A stretch of DNA of 56,870 bases from an uncultured Collinsella sp. (GTDB taxonomy: Bacteria; Actinomycetota; Coriobacteriia; Coriobacteriales; Coriobacteriaceae), in the NCBI GenBank assembly GCA_902479095.1, contig CABSNL010000007.1, forward strand, positions 1 through 56,870, written 5' to 3'. The first letter of the stretch is position 1, and the number at the start of each line of letters is the position of its first letter. The notes beneath the pieces were generated by a model that was not told the DNA's origin, ran no database searches, and saw only the letters and a list, made by a program, of their open reading frames with translations. This document shows positions 15,310 to 23,676 of this stretch, piece by piece. The position numbers and the translations under genes are program-made.

Positions 15310-16389
15310 ATGGCAAACAAGCTCTCCGTCGCATTTATCGGCACCGGAATCATGGGTGCCCCCATCGCCGGCCACATCCTGGACGCCGGCTATCCCGTCA
15401 CGGTCAACAACCGCACCAAGTCCAAGGCAGCGGCGCTTATCGAGCGCGGCGCCGTTTGGGCCGATACGCCGGCCGACGCTGTGGCGAACGCCGATGTCGT
15501 CTTTACCATGGTGGGCTATCCCTCCGAGGTCGAGGAGCTCTACCTGGCGGGCAACGGCCTGCTTGCGTGCACCAAGTCGGGCGCGGTCTTGATCGACCTC
15601 ACCACGAGCTCGCCCGAGCTCGCCCGTGACATTGCCGAGGCCGCCCAGGTTTCTGGTCGCATGGCATTTGACTGCCCCGTCACCGGCGGCGAGTCGGGCG
15701 CTATCGCCGGTACGCTCACGGCTATCGTGGGCGCTACCGAGAACGACATCGCCCCGGTCCGCGACATCCTTGCCACCTTTGCGGCCAACATCTGCTGCTT
15801 CGACGGCGCCGGCAAGGGCCAGGCTGCCAAGCTCGCCAATCAGGTGTCGCTGGGCGCCTGCATGGTCGGCATGGCGGACGCCATGGCATTTGCCGAGTTG
15901 AGCGGCCTCGATCTGGAGAAGACCCGCCAGATGATCCTGGGCGGTACCGGCAAGTCCGGCGCCATGGAGAGCCTGGCGCCCAAGGCGCTCGACGGCGACT
16001 ACAAGCCCGGCTTTATGGTTGAGCACTTCATCAAGGACCTGCGCCTGGCGCTCGCTTACGCCGACGACCGCGAGCTTGCGCTGCCCGGCGCCGACGTGGC
16101 CTTTACGCTCTACGACATGCTCGACGCCATTGGCGGCGCCAAGCTGGGCACCCAGGCCATCACGGTACTCTACAAGGAGGAGGCCGACGCCATCGCCGCC
16201 GGTCTGGACTGGTCGCAGTATCGTCCCGAGGAGCATGGTGCTCACGAGGAAGGCTGCGGTTGCGGCGAGCACGGCGACGACCACGAGTGCGGTTGCGGCC
16301 ACCACCACGGCGAGGACCACGAGTGCTGCGGCGGCCACGGCCATGACGACGGCCACGAGTGCTGCTGCGGCCATCATCACGAGGAGTAG
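15310..16389 (+). CDS. NAD(P)-dependent 3-hydroxyisobutyrate/tartronate-semialdehyde-type dehydrogenase with a His/Cys-rich tail
   Basis: The first ~300 residues are a beta-hydroxyacid dehydrogenase. A Rossmann motif, FIGTGIMGAPIAGHIL, lies at residues 9-24. The substrate-binding DCPVTGGESGA is at 121-131, and the catalytic lysine K174 sits in GQAAKLANQ. Substrate could be 2-hydroxy-3-oxopropionate, 3-hydroxyisobutyrate or a similar acid. Residues 307-359 form a tail with 14 His and 9 Cys in 53 residues (pattern GCGCGEHGDDHECGCGHHHG), not part of the family. It looks like a metal-storage or metal-sensing extension. The gene is followed by a small membrane protein and a HEAT protein in the same direction. 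Confidence 0.85.
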   Translation: MANKLSVAFIGTGIMGAPIAGHILDAGYPVTVNNRTKSKAAALIERGAVWADTPADAVANADVVFTMVGYPSEVEELYLAGNGLLACTKSGAVLIDLTTSSPELARDIAEAAQVSGRMAFDCPVTGGESGAIAGTLTAIVGATENDIAPVRDILATFAANICCFDGAGKGQAAKLANQVSLGACMVGMADAMAFAELSGLDLEKTRQMILGGTGKSGAMESLAPKALDGDYKPGFMVEHFIKDLRLALAYADDRELALPGADVAFTLYDMLDAIGGAKLGTQAITVLYKEEADAIAAGLDWSQYRPEEHGAHEEGCGCGEHGDDHECGCGHHHGEDHECCGGHGHDDGHECCCGHHHEE

Positions 16390-16394
16390 CGCCC

Positions 16395-16823
16395 ATGAGC
16401 TGGACGTTCGTGGTGCTCGCGCTGGTGCTCTTTCTCTTTGCGATCTACATCGGCTTTTTGTGCGGCCAGTGGGCTTGCGAAAAGCGCGTCATCACCAAGC
16501 GCGACTACTGGATCGCCAATTTTGCAGGTGCGGCGGCAGTCGTCCTGCTAACTTGGGTGTTTTCGCTGTTCCCGCTGGTGCAGTTTGCGCCGATCGGCTG
16601 GCTCGGCGGCTTTATCGCCGGCCTTAAGATGAGCTTTGGCGAGTCCGTCGGCCCGTGGCGCAAGCACGACGAGGTCTTTAACGTCAACAAGGCACACCGC
16701 GCCGCCGCCGATGCGGGCGACGCCGAGGAGCGCCGCCGCGCGCGTCACAATGGTGCAGCCGACCGACAGCTCATCTCGGTCACCGATGACAGCAAGGGTG
16801 CTGGCAAGCACGCTAAGAAATAG
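16395..16823 (+). CDS. Small membrane protein of unknown function
   Basis: The 142-residue product starts at ATG 16395, five bases after the preceding stop and downstream of GAGGAG. It has a hydrophobic N-terminal helix (residues ~5-25), a short loop with CGQWACEKR, and a second helical hairpin at ~40-75. A basic, Ala/Arg-rich cytoplasmic tail of ~60 residues follows. No family is recognised. Tight spacing to the dehydrogenase and to the HEAT protein suggests one transcript. Confidence 0.7.
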   Translation: MSWTFVVLALVLFLFAIYIGFLCGQWACEKRVITKRDYWIANFAGAAAVVLLTWVFSLFPLVQFAPIGWLGGFIAGLKMSFGESVGPWRKHDEVFNVNKAHRAAADAGDAEERRRARHNGAADRQLISVTDDSKGAGKHAKK

Positions 16824-16838
16824 TAAGAAGAGGTAACT

Positions 16839-17537
16839 ATGGCAGAAAACAAGGAAGAACAGCTCACCGATGAGGAGCTGGCACAGCTTCAGCTGGCAGA
16901 GGAGAACGAGAACGCCGTCGACCGTCTGGTCAAGGAGCTCGGCTGCCCCACGCGCCGCATCCGTCAGTTTGCCGCCCGCGTGCTGCACCTGCTTGCCGAG
17001 CGCGATCCGCAGCGCGTCGTGCCCTGCGTGCCCGCGCTGATCGAGGCACTTGACCGCCCCGAGGCTCAGACCCGCTGGGAGGCCCTCGATGCCCTTGCGG
17101 CGCTCGCCACCACCTGCCCCGAGCAGCTGGGCGATGCCTTTGAGGGCGCCGAGACCGCGCTGTTCGACGAGATTTCCTCCACGCTGCGCTATGCCGCCTT
17201 CCGCCTGCTGTGCGTGTGGGGCGCCACGAGCGTCGAGCGTTCGCGCGAGGCTTGGCCGATCCTGGACGAGGCCATCCAGTGCTACCATGGCGACCTCGAG
17301 TATCGCGACATGCTCGGTTGCCTGTACGAGTTTGGTCAGGGCGAGATTGACGCCGAGGTCGCCGAGAAGCTCGCGCTGCGCCTTAAGTTCGACGCCGAGA
17401 ACGGCAAGGGCAGCTATCTCAAGGCCCGTTCGAGCGAGATTTGCGAAATGCTTGTTAAACGTTTTGGCCTGGATCTCTCCAAAAAGAAGAAGCGTGCTAG
17501 CGTTAAAAAATCTGACGACGCCGAAGACGAGGAGTAA
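16839..17537 (+). CDS. HEAT-repeat-like protein
   Basis: The 232-residue protein is almost entirely helical. It shows repeated units such as RQFAARVLHLLAERDPQRVV and RWEALDALAALATTCPEQL that match HEAT/armadillo-like repeats. It begins with a charged coiled segment and ends with a Lys-rich then acidic tail. HEAT proteins are protein-protein scaffolds, so no enzymatic role is proposed. It starts at ATG 16839 after AAGAAGAGG. It sits between a membrane protein and isocitrate dehydrogenase with gaps of 15 and 6 bases. Confidence 0.7.
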   Translation: MAENKEEQLTDEELAQLQLAEENENAVDRLVKELGCPTRRIRQFAARVLHLLAERDPQRVVPCVPALIEALDRPEAQTRWEALDALAALATTCPEQLGDAFEGAETALFDEISSTLRYAAFRLLCVWGATSVERSREAWPILDEAIQCYHGDLEYRDMLGCLYEFGQGEIDAEVAEKLALRLKFDAENGKGSYLKARSSEICEMLVKRFGLDLSKKKKRASVKKSDDAEDEE

Positions 17538-17543
17538 CAGATT

Positions 17544-18629
17544 ATGGCGCACGATGTAGTCCTGATTCCCGGTGACGGTATCGGTCCCGAGATTACGCAG
17601 GCCATGCGCCGCGTGGTCGAGGCCGCCGGTGTCCAGATCAATTGGAACGTCCAGGAGGCCGGTGCCGGCGTCATGGACGAGTTTGGCACGCCGCTGCCCC
17701 AGCACGTGCTCGATGCGATCACCGAGACCAAGGTTGCCATCAAGGGCCCCATCACCACGCCGGTCGGTACGGGTTTCCGCAGCGTCAACGTGGCCCTGCG
17801 CAAGCACTTCGACCTGTATGCCTGCGTGCGCCCCTGCCTGTCGCAGCCGGGCGACGGCTCGCGCTTCCGCGACGTCGACTTGGTCATCGTGCGCGAGAAC
17901 ACCGAGGACCTCTACGCCGGCATCGAGTTCGATGAGGGCGCTGCCGAGGTTGAGGAGCTCTCGCAGCTCGTCGAGCGCTCAGGCCAAAAGACCTTCGCCG
18001 CCGATTCCGCCATCTCGATCAAGCCGATCTCTATCGCCAAGAGCCGCCGCATTGTGGAGTATGCCTTTGAGTACGCCCGCCGCTGCGGCCGCAAAAAGGT
18101 GACGGCCGTGCATAAGGCCAACATCATGAAGGCGACCGACGGCCTGTTCCTGCGCGTTGCGCGCGAGGTGGCCTCCAACTATTCCGATATCGAGTTCAAC
18201 GACAAGATTGTCGACGCCACCTGCATGGGCCTGGTCCAGAATCCCAACGACTTCGATGTCCTGGTGCTGCCCAACCTGTACGGCGATATCGTGAGCGACC
18301 TGTGCGCCGGCCTGGTGGGTGGCCTGGGTATGGCCCCCGGCTCCAACATCGGTGCCGACTGCGCTATCTTCGAGGCAACGCACGGCTCCGCGCCCGATAT
18401 CGCTGGCCAGGATATCGCCAACCCCACGGCCGAGATCCTCTCTGCTGCGATGATGCTCGATCACCTGGGCGAGAACGACGCTGCCAATCGCATTCGCGCC
18501 GCCGTATCTGCCACGCTCGACGAGGGCGAGCAGGTTACCGGTGACGTGCGTCGTGCCCAGACCGGCTCCGTTGAGGGTGCTGTGGGCACGCAAGCCTTTG
18601 CCGATGCCGTTATCGCGCACCTGGTCTAA
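17544..18629 (+). CDS. Isocitrate dehydrogenase (NAD-type), isocitrate/isopropylmalate dehydrogenase family
   Basis: This 361-residue beta-decarboxylating dehydrogenase has the family signatures IPGDGIGPEI, the substrate-phosphate loop TGFRSVNVALRKHFDLYACVRP, RENTEDLYAGIE, and the cofactor loop EATHGSAPDIAGQDIANP. The Ser-Val-Asn-x-x-x-Arg loop and short length fit the NAD-dependent isocitrate dehydrogenase (IDH3-like) branch rather than LeuB. It would convert isocitrate to 2-oxoglutarate. The ATG at 17544 is six bases after the HEAT gene. A hairpin terminator follows. LeuB or homoisocitrate activity cannot be excluded by eye. Confidence 0.85.
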   Translation: MAHDVVLIPGDGIGPEITQAMRRVVEAAGVQINWNVQEAGAGVMDEFGTPLPQHVLDAITETKVAIKGPITTPVGTGFRSVNVALRKHFDLYACVRPCLSQPGDGSRFRDVDLVIVRENTEDLYAGIEFDEGAAEVEELSQLVERSGQKTFAADSAISIKPISIAKSRRIVEYAFEYARRCGRKKVTAVHKANIMKATDGLFLRVAREVASNYSDIEFNDKIVDATCMGLVQNPNDFDVLVLPNLYGDIVSDLCAGLVGGLGMAPGSNIGADCAIFEATHGSAPDIAGQDIANPTAEILSAAMMLDHLGENDAANRIRAAVSATLDEGEQVTGDVRRAQTGSVEGAVGTQAFADAVIAHLV

Positions 18630-18688
18630 GGCATGCAGACTGCAAACGCCTAAATAGTACTTAAGTGTTTGCGTATAACCTGAGAATC

Positions 18689-18722
18689 AATACGCCCGGC
18701 GCTCTGTCGGGCGTATTCTATT
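18689..18722 (+). terminator. Terminator after isocitrate dehydrogenase
   Basis: A perfect 10-bp stem, AATACGCCCG with CGGGCGTATT, and a nine-base loop, followed by CTATTG. The T tract is weak. Confidence 0.7.
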
Positions 18723-18755
18723 GAGGACTATGTTTCCTAACAAGGAGTAACCGAT

Positions 18756-19841
18756 ATGGGCCTGATTCAAAAGAAGGACGAGAAGGACGAGATCGACGGC
18801 ATCCAGATCATCGAGCGCGGCGAAGGCCCCGACGGTGACGAGGACGAGAAGATCGACCTGGTCGCCGGTACGTCTGCCGAGCACATTGCTGCCGGCACGA
18901 CCGCCGAGGAGGAGGACGCCCGCCTGGAGGCTCAGATTGCCGCGGATGCCGCTGACGAGAATCTGATGCCCGAGGAGCAGGATGAGGACAACGACTCCGA
19001 CGTGGACGACCACGCATCCAAGCACAAGAAGACGATGATTGCCGCCTTCGTGGTTGCAGTCGTGATCGCTGCGATGGTCGGCTTCTTTATCGGCAATGGA
19101 GGCTTTGGCGGCAAGGGCGTCGGCTCGGCGACCCTCACCGAGGACCAGCTCGATTCGACCGTGGCAAGCTACAGCTACAACGGCAAGAAGAGCGACATCA
19201 CCGCGCGTGAGGCCATCGAGAGCCAGTACAGCCTCGATACCGTCAAGGATGGCGATGGCAACTACACCGCTCCCTCTGCCGACGTCATCCTGTCCTACGT
19301 GCGCAACAAGATTCTGCTCGATGCTGCCGAGGACGAGGGCATCACCGTCTCTTCCAAGGAGATGAAGAAGTACGCCGAGGATTCCATCGGCACCTCCGAC
19401 TACAAGACCATGGCCACGCAGTACGGCGTGTCCAAGGACCAGGCCAAGCAGATCGTCCGTCAGTCCGCGACGCTGCAGAAGCTCTACAAGAAGAAGGTGG
19501 GCGATAGCTCCGCAAGCATGCCGACCGCCCCGACCGAGCCTGCTGACGGCAACGAGGAGACCGCGAGCAAAGACTACGCCGACTACATTATCAACCTTGC
19601 CGGCGACGAGTGGGATAGCGAGAAGGGCACCTGGAAGGACGCCGATAGCACCTATGCCAAGGTCTTCGCTGACGATGCCTTTACGGCCGATAGCGCTACC
19701 TATAAGCAGGCCATGACCGCCTATTACACCGCCTACCAGCAGTATTCCTCGCAGGCCTCAGGCGCTAGCTCCAAGTGGACCGAGTATGCTAACGGCCTCT
19801 ATGCCAAGGCCAACATCAGCATCTACGGCCTGTTTGCGTAA
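18756..19841 (+). CDS. Membrane-anchored extracytoplasmic protein, SurA/trigger-factor-like helical domain
   Basis: The 361-residue product has a very acidic cytoplasmic N-terminus (residues 1-90) and a single transmembrane helix at 93-112. A helical outer domain follows with the pattern ILSYVRNKILLDAAEDEGITVSSKEMKKYAE, typical of SurA_N/peptidylprolyl-isomerase chaperone cores. No parvulin domain is visible, so it is more likely a chaperone-like or holdase protein than an isomerase. The start follows CAAGGAG. It is a single-gene unit with its own terminator. Confidence 0.65.
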   Translation: MGLIQKKDEKDEIDGIQIIERGEGPDGDEDEKIDLVAGTSAEHIAAGTTAEEEDARLEAQIAADAADENLMPEEQDEDNDSDVDDHASKHKKTMIAAFVVAVVIAAMVGFFIGNGGFGGKGVGSATLTEDQLDSTVASYSYNGKKSDITAREAIESQYSLDTVKDGDGNYTAPSADVILSYVRNKILLDAAEDEGITVSSKEMKKYAEDSIGTSDYKTMATQYGVSKDQAKQIVRQSATLQKLYKKKVGDSSASMPTAPTEPADGNEETASKDYADYIINLAGDEWDSEKGTWKDADSTYAKVFADDAFTADSATYKQAMTAYYTAYQQYSSQASGASSKWTEYANGLYAKANISIYGLFA

Positions 19842-19885
19842 AGATTTGTCTGAGCCACCGAGCGCGTAGCCGAAATATCTGAATA

Positions 19886-19923
19886 AGCCCGCTAGAACGG
19901 ATGTTGTTCTAGCGGGCTATTTG
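19886..19923 (+). terminator. Bidirectional-type terminator
   Basis: A 13-bp perfect stem (AGCCCGCTAGAAC with GTTCTAGCGGGCT) with a seven-base loop and ATTTG. It lies between the SurA-like gene and the convergent XRE gene and can serve both. Confidence 0.8.
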
Positions 19924-19951
19924 CGTTTAGGCGCTGGTGGCTAAATTATGC

Positions 19952-20191
19952 CTATGAATCTTTAAGCCCAAAAAGGCTATCGGCTTCATCGTCGGATATA
20001 TATTCCAGTACATCGCCCGGTTGGCAGTCGAGTGCCCGGCATATTGCGTCAAGAGTTGAAAAACGTATGGCAGAAACCTTGCCCGTCTTAATGCGTGACA
20101 TATTGACCTGGGAGATGCCCACACGTTCCGCAAGCTCTTTGGATGAGATCTTGCGTTCGGCGAGCATGCGGTCAAGCCGCAGAATAATCAT
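19952..20191 (-). CDS. XRE/Cro-family HTH regulator (YozG-like)
   Basis: This 79-residue protein is a compact Cro/C1-type helix-turn-helix. The recognition region is ELAERVGISQVNMSRIKTGK, followed by FSTLDAICRALDCQPGDVLEY. It belongs to the small XRE regulators that pair with DUF2975 membrane proteins, and indeed follows such a gene by nine bases on the same strand. The pair is probably one regulatory unit in which the membrane protein modulates the DNA-binding partner. Confidence 0.88.
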   Translation of the reverse strand: MIILRLDRMLAERKISSKELAERVGISQVNMSRIKTGKVSAIRFSTLDAICRALDCQPGDVLEYISDDEADSLFGLKDS

Positions 20192-20200
20192 GGATTCCCC

Positions 20201-20878
20201 CTAGAGCAACTCGTCATCTTGCTTTTGCAGGATATACCCGTAGCGGAAGATGCTGGCAATCAGGCAAATAATCAGGCCTGCAAAGAGCATGGAGGGCTCG
20301 AATAACTGGCCGACGAACGCATCCGTAAAGCTGCCGCCAAATCCTGAGAGTATCATTCCCGTGATTACGGCGCCAAGAAGCCTCACGGCAACGCCGCCGA
20401 TAAGGAATAAATGTCCTACTCGACGAAGTGTCTGGTTACATTCAAGGTCAAAGGGCCTGCCTTCCTTTTCAATGTTGAAGAAAAGCCTGCGCACGCTTAT
20501 CGCGATGGTAAGCGCGAGGCATGTCATCAAGAGGCTCCCTATGGCAGTGTGACCATCGTGTGCGACGAGCATAAGTGGGGCCTGCACATCGGTACCGACG
20601 ATAGCAAGGCACGGCCCTTCGCCGGCTTGAAGTTCTACGGATTGGAGACACGGGCCTTGGGAGAGGCCAGGCAATATGAGTAGAAGGTCAATCGCAATGA
20701 CTGCGAGGAGCCCCAGAGCGAGCGCGGTGGTAATGCAGATCGTGGCCCATTTGCAGATGCGAGCGAGCTTCCTCAGTTTGGCTACCGTCTGTTCGCGGCT
20801 GATGGTTTCATTCGATATAGATGCGTTTCGATGGACCAGAACCCCTCCAATCGGCGTTTGGGATGATACTTGTATCAT
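20201..20878 (-). CDS. DUF2975-type membrane protein
   Basis: The 225-residue product has four hydrophobic spans (around residues 45-70, 110-130, 152-178 and 190-212) and the RLFFNIEKEGRPF loop typical of DUF2975 proteins. Its gene precedes the XRE regulator. The start is uncertain. ATG 20878 lies within a TGATAC-TT-GTATCA near-palindrome and a possible -10 box. A good GGAGGGG sequence at about 20842-20848 has no normal start codon just after it. The real N-terminus may therefore be shorter by ~12 residues or the mRNA may be leaderless. Confidence 0.72.
   Translation of the reverse strand: MIQVSSQTPIGGVLVHRNASISNETISREQTVAKLRKLARICKWATICITTALALGLLAVIAIDLLLILPGLSQGPCLQSVELQAGEGPCLAIVGTDVQAPLMLVAHDGHTAIGSLLMTCLALTIAISVRRLFFNIEKEGRPFDLECNQTLRRVGHLFLIGGVAVRLLGAVITGMILSGFGGSFTDAFVGQLFEPSMLFAGLIICLIASIFRYGYILQKQDDELL
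20863..20876. promoter_or_regulatory. TGATAC-TT-GTATCA palindrome at the DUF2975-XRE promoter
   Basis: Two 6-bp arms separated by two bases overlap the start region of the DUF2975 gene. The placement fits an autoregulatory operator for the small XRE protein; this is inference from position and symmetry. Confidence 0.45.
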
Positions 20879-21069
20879 ATCAGAATTAACGATAAACGAT
20901 AAATAATTACGGATACTGAGTATGTAATGATTGAAAACGATTAGCGTGAGCTATTAGCTCATTTTGGATGCCGGAGTTTGGCGCGTGGGGGATAAGGACA
21001 AATGCCAAAATTTCCTGTGATCGCGCAAGCGCTCCATCGCGTTTCCCTAATTCATCTGGGAAAACAACT

Positions 21070-21116
21070 GCAAACGATTGCAAGTAACCGGTGAACGGTC
21101 GAAAACTACCGTTCAC
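21070..21116 (+). promoter_or_regulatory. LytTR-like direct-repeat site plus inverted half-site
   Basis: GCAAACGA (21070) and GTGAACGG (21091) are 21 bp apart start to start. A third copy, inverted (ACCGTTCAC, 21108-21116), makes a dyad with the second. It is one of seven sites of this form in the window. Confidence 0.5.
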
Positions 21117-21308
21117 CGATAATCTCAAAACTGGTTCTAACTGGTATTAAGTCAAAAAGACCAATTCACATATCTTCACAATGACCTGCAATTTTTCTAC
21201 ACGCTATTTTTAGCCGCCCTGCGTTGTTTAGACACAGGAAAAGATCCGATTTTTTGCCAAAGCATTTCGAAACGGTTTCAAAACCGTAGGTAGAAGTGTT
21301 AACGACCG

Positions 21309-21337
21309 GTAAACGGTCGATTTATCACCGTGAGCGG
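21309..21337 (+). promoter_or_regulatory. LytTR-like direct-repeat site upstream of the aga PTS
   Basis: GTAAACGG and GTGAGCGG are separated by 13 bp (21-bp period). A TATGAA box starts 19 bases downstream, so the site is placed as for an activator next to a weak -35. Confidence 0.6.
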
Positions 21338-21412
21338 TGCAAAAACGTTTTACCGTATGAATCAACGAAAGCGACCTCTTCTGGGGTGATATAGTGACAA
21401 CAACACGTCACG

Positions 21413-21425
21413 TGGTTACTACCAG
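21413..21425. promoter_or_regulatory. Candidate GntR operator (TGGTTACTACCAG), copy 1
   Basis: The 13-base near-palindrome is identical to 25706-25718 upstream of agaS. A larger dyad, GTGGTT...AAACCAC, covers 21412-21437. Location in the PTS leader suggests repression by the GntR protein encoded at 24934. Confidence 0.6.
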
Positions 21426-21541
21426 TTTAGAAACCACTGGTCTTCAAAGAACGCTTTCTAAGAAGCTTTAAGGGCGAGTGCCCGCTGGCTTCCGAAAATC
21501 ATCGGACTCAGATTGTACACACCTTCGGAAGGGAAATTTGA

Positions 21542-21985
21542 ATGGTTGGCTTTATTCTTACCGGTCATGGACAGTTCGCACCCGGCCTTGCAAGCGCTAT
21601 CGCTATGGTTGCCGGCGACCAGCCTGCTTTTACCGTCGTTCCTTTTGAGGGCGACCAGGCCGCATCCTACGGTGAGGATCTCCGCGCCGCTATTACCGCC
21701 ATGCGCGAGGAGTGCGATGGCGTGCTTGTCTTTACCGACCTGCTTGGCGGCACCCCGTTCAACCAGTCGATGATGATTGCCCAGGATGTCGACAACGTCG
21801 AGGTTCTGACTGGCACCAACCTTCCCATGGTTATTGAGCTTCTGTTCCTCCGCGGCAATGCCACGCTCGCCGAGCTTGGCGAGCAGGCCGTGACCGTTGG
21901 CCAGACGGGCATCACCGCCCAGACGGTCGCATCCGTTGCCGGCTCCGAGGAAGAGGATATCTTCGGCGACGAGGACGGCATCTAA
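21542..21985 (+). CDS. PTS EIIA, mannose family
   Basis: This cytoplasmic EIIA domain receives phosphate from HPr on a histidine and passes it to EIIB. The 147-residue protein has the phosphorylation site H9 in LTGHGQFAPG and the mannose-family FTDLLGGTPFN motif. An acidic C-terminus is present. It heads an operon with a YajC-like gene, EIIB, EIIC and EIID. With agaS and nagA nearby, the likely substrate is GalNAc or galactosamine, but other amino sugars are possible. The stop overlaps the next start (TAATG). Confidence 0.92.
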   Translation: MVGFILTGHGQFAPGLASAIAMVAGDQPAFTVVPFEGDQAASYGEDLRAAITAMREECDGVLVFTDLLGGTPFNQSMMIAQDVDNVEVLTGTNLPMVIELLFLRGNATLAELGEQAVTVGQTGITAQTVASVAGSEEEDIFGDEDGI

Positions 21986-22266
21986 TGGCCGATTTCGGAG
22001 CCAACGTCCTGAGCTCCTCGGTCGCCCTTTTAGGCCTGCTTGTCATCATGGGCTTGATTTACACCATCTGGTCGCAAATCAACATGAAGAAGAAGCAGAA
22101 GTACTTCAAGGAGCTGCACACCGAGCTCAAGCCGGGTCAGGAGGTTCTTTTCGCCGGCGGTATCTACGGAACCGTCAAAGGCATCGAAGGCGAGAAGGTC
22201 CAGATCAAAGTCCGATCCGGAGCCGTCGTAGATGTTTCGCGTTACGCGATTCAGGAGATCAAGTAA
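21985..22266 (+). CDS. YajC-like membrane protein inside the PTS operon
   Basis: The 93-residue product has one N-terminal transmembrane helix (about residues 10-30), a KKKQKYFKEL basic patch, and the YajC core LKPGQEVLFAGGIYGTVKGI. YajC normally accompanies SecDF. Here it is locked into a sugar PTS operon, overlapping the EIIA stop by one base. Comparable YajC-like genes occur in streptococcal hyaluronate PTS operons. It may help membrane insertion or stability of EIIC/EIID, or act as an accessory subunit; this is inference. Confidence 0.82.
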   Translation: MADFGANVLSSSVALLGLLVIMGLIYTIWSQINMKKKQKYFKELHTELKPGQEVLFAGGIYGTVKGIEGEKVQIKVRSGAVVDVSRYAIQEIK

Positions 22267-22302
22267 CTGTCGTCAGCAAATATCGAAAGGAAGCTGATCA
22301 AC

Positions 22303-22785
22303 ATGGCAGAACCCAACATTCTTCTTACCCGCATCGATAACCGACTGGTTCATGGTCAGGTTGCCACCCAGTGGAACTCCACTCTGGGCTCCAACCTCAT
22401 CCTCGTCGCCAACGACGACGTGGCGTCCAACACCATGCGCCAGAACCTCATGAAGATGGCCGCTCCCGCGGGCGTCGCTACGCGTTTCTTCTCCCTGCAG
22501 AAGACCATCGACGTCATTGGCAAGGCGAGCCCGCGCCAGAAGATCTTCATCGTGGCCGAAACACCGGAAGACGTGCTTACGCTCGTCAAGGGCGGTGTGC
22601 CTATAAAGAAGGTAAACATCGGCAACATGCACATGTCGGAAGGAAAGCGCCAAGTCGCCACCTCCGTCGCAGTTAACGACGAGGATGTCGCTGCGTTTAA
22701 AGAGCTGCAGGAATTGGGGGTGGAGTTGGAGATCAGGCGCGTTCCGAGCACGCCTGTTGAGGACACGAGCAAGCTCTTCTCGTAA
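22303..22785 (+). CDS. PTS EIIB, mannose family
   Basis: EIIB accepts phosphate from EIIA and transfers it to the incoming sugar at EIIC/EIID. The 160-residue protein has the canonical site RIDNRLVHGQV with phosphoryl histidine H17, and the GNMHMSEGKRQV region typical of the family. The start follows CGAAAGGAAG. A paralogue at 32027 has Tyr in place of this His. It is in the same operon as EIIA and EIIC. Confidence 0.93.
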   Translation: MAEPNILLTRIDNRLVHGQVATQWNSTLGSNLILVANDDVASNTMRQNLMKMAAPAGVATRFFSLQKTIDVIGKASPRQKIFIVAETPEDVLTLVKGGVPIKKVNIGNMHMSEGKRQVATSVAVNDEDVAAFKELQELGVELEIRRVPSTPVEDTSKLFS

Positions 22786-22875
22786 TCCTCGTGATCAACG
22801 TTGTCAGGAGTGAAACCCTGACGTTCTGTACGTGATATCCAAAGTGCGTACATTCATTTTGAAAGGAGGAGCAAG

Positions 22876-23676
22876 ATGGAATACTCGATCATCCAGATCG
22901 CTCTGGTCTTCGTCGTCACGTTCATCGCGGCAATCGACCAGTTTGACTTCCTCGAGTCTCTCTATCAGCCCATCGTCACCGGCGCCGTCATCGGTCTTAT
23001 CCTTGGCGACCTCAACACCGGTCTTCTCGTGGGTGGTACCTATCAGCTCATGACGATCGGCAACATGCCGATCGGAGGCGCTCAGCCGCCTAACGCCGTC
23101 ATCGGCGGCATCATGGCAGCCATTCTCGCTATCGCCACGGGCCTCGAGCCCAACGCGGCAGTCGGCCTCGCTATTCCGTTCGCTCTGCTTGGCCAGCTTG
23201 GCGTTACCCTGGTCTTCACGCTTATGTCCCCGCTTATGTCCACGGCCGATAACATGGCTCACAACGCGGACACCAAGGGAATCGAGCGCCTGAACTACTT
23301 CGCCATGGCTCTGCTCGGCCTGATCTTCGCTGTCGTCGTCACCCTGTTCTTCATCGCTGGCGCTACCATCGGTCAGACCATCGCTTCTGCCATCCCGACT
23401 TGGCTGCAGACCGGTCTATCCGCTGCAGGCGGCATGATGCGCTTCGTCGGCTTCGCCGTCCTGCTCAAGGTTATGATGAACCGCGATATGTGGGGCTTCT
23501 TCCTCATGGGCTTCGGCCTCGCGCTCATCACCGTTGCCAACGATTCGCTGGCAACCCCTGCTCTGCTCATCCTCGCTCTCATCGGCTTCGGCATCGCTTT
23601 CTGGGACTTCCAGCAGCAGACCGAGCTGAAGGGTGCAGCTGTTTCTGACGGAGGTGACTTCGAAGATGGCATCTAA
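22876..23676 (+). CDS. PTS EIIC, mannose family
   Basis: EIIC is a membrane subunit that, with EIID, forms the sugar channel. The 266-residue product is hydrophobic throughout with about eight spans. It has the family patterns GAVIGLILGDLNTGLLVGGTY (conserved Gly/Asp loops) and GGAQPPNAVIGGI. GAAAGGAGGAG precedes the ATG. Its last codons overlap the EIID start, so the two subunits are translationally coupled. Confidence 0.92.
   Translation: MEYSIIQIALVFVVTFIAAIDQFDFLESLYQPIVTGAVIGLILGDLNTGLLVGGTYQLMTIGNMPIGGAQPPNAVIGGIMAAILAIATGLEPNAAVGLAIPFALLGQLGVTLVFTLMSPLMSTADNMAHNADTKGIERLNYFAMALLGLIFAVVVTLFFIAGATIGQTIASAIPTWLQTGLSAAGGMMRFVGFAVLLKVMMNRDMWGFFLMGFGLALITVANDSLATPALLILALIGFGIAFWDFQQQTELKGAAVSDGGDFEDGI

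Larger units (their letters stand above)
20879..21541 (+). other. Long regulatory region upstream of the aga-type PTS operon
   Basis: These 663 bases are AT-rich compared with the genes and hold no credible ORF. They contain two direct-repeat sites (21070-21098 and 21309-21337), an inverted extra half-site at 21108-21116, and a TATGAA -10-like box at 21356. The GntR-type operator copy at 21413-21425 is followed by an untranslated leader. Confidence 0.6.

Noticed and set aside
16160..16396. Arg/Gly-rich minus-strand frame opposite the His/Cys tail
   Set aside because: It is simply the complement of the GC-biased tail codons.
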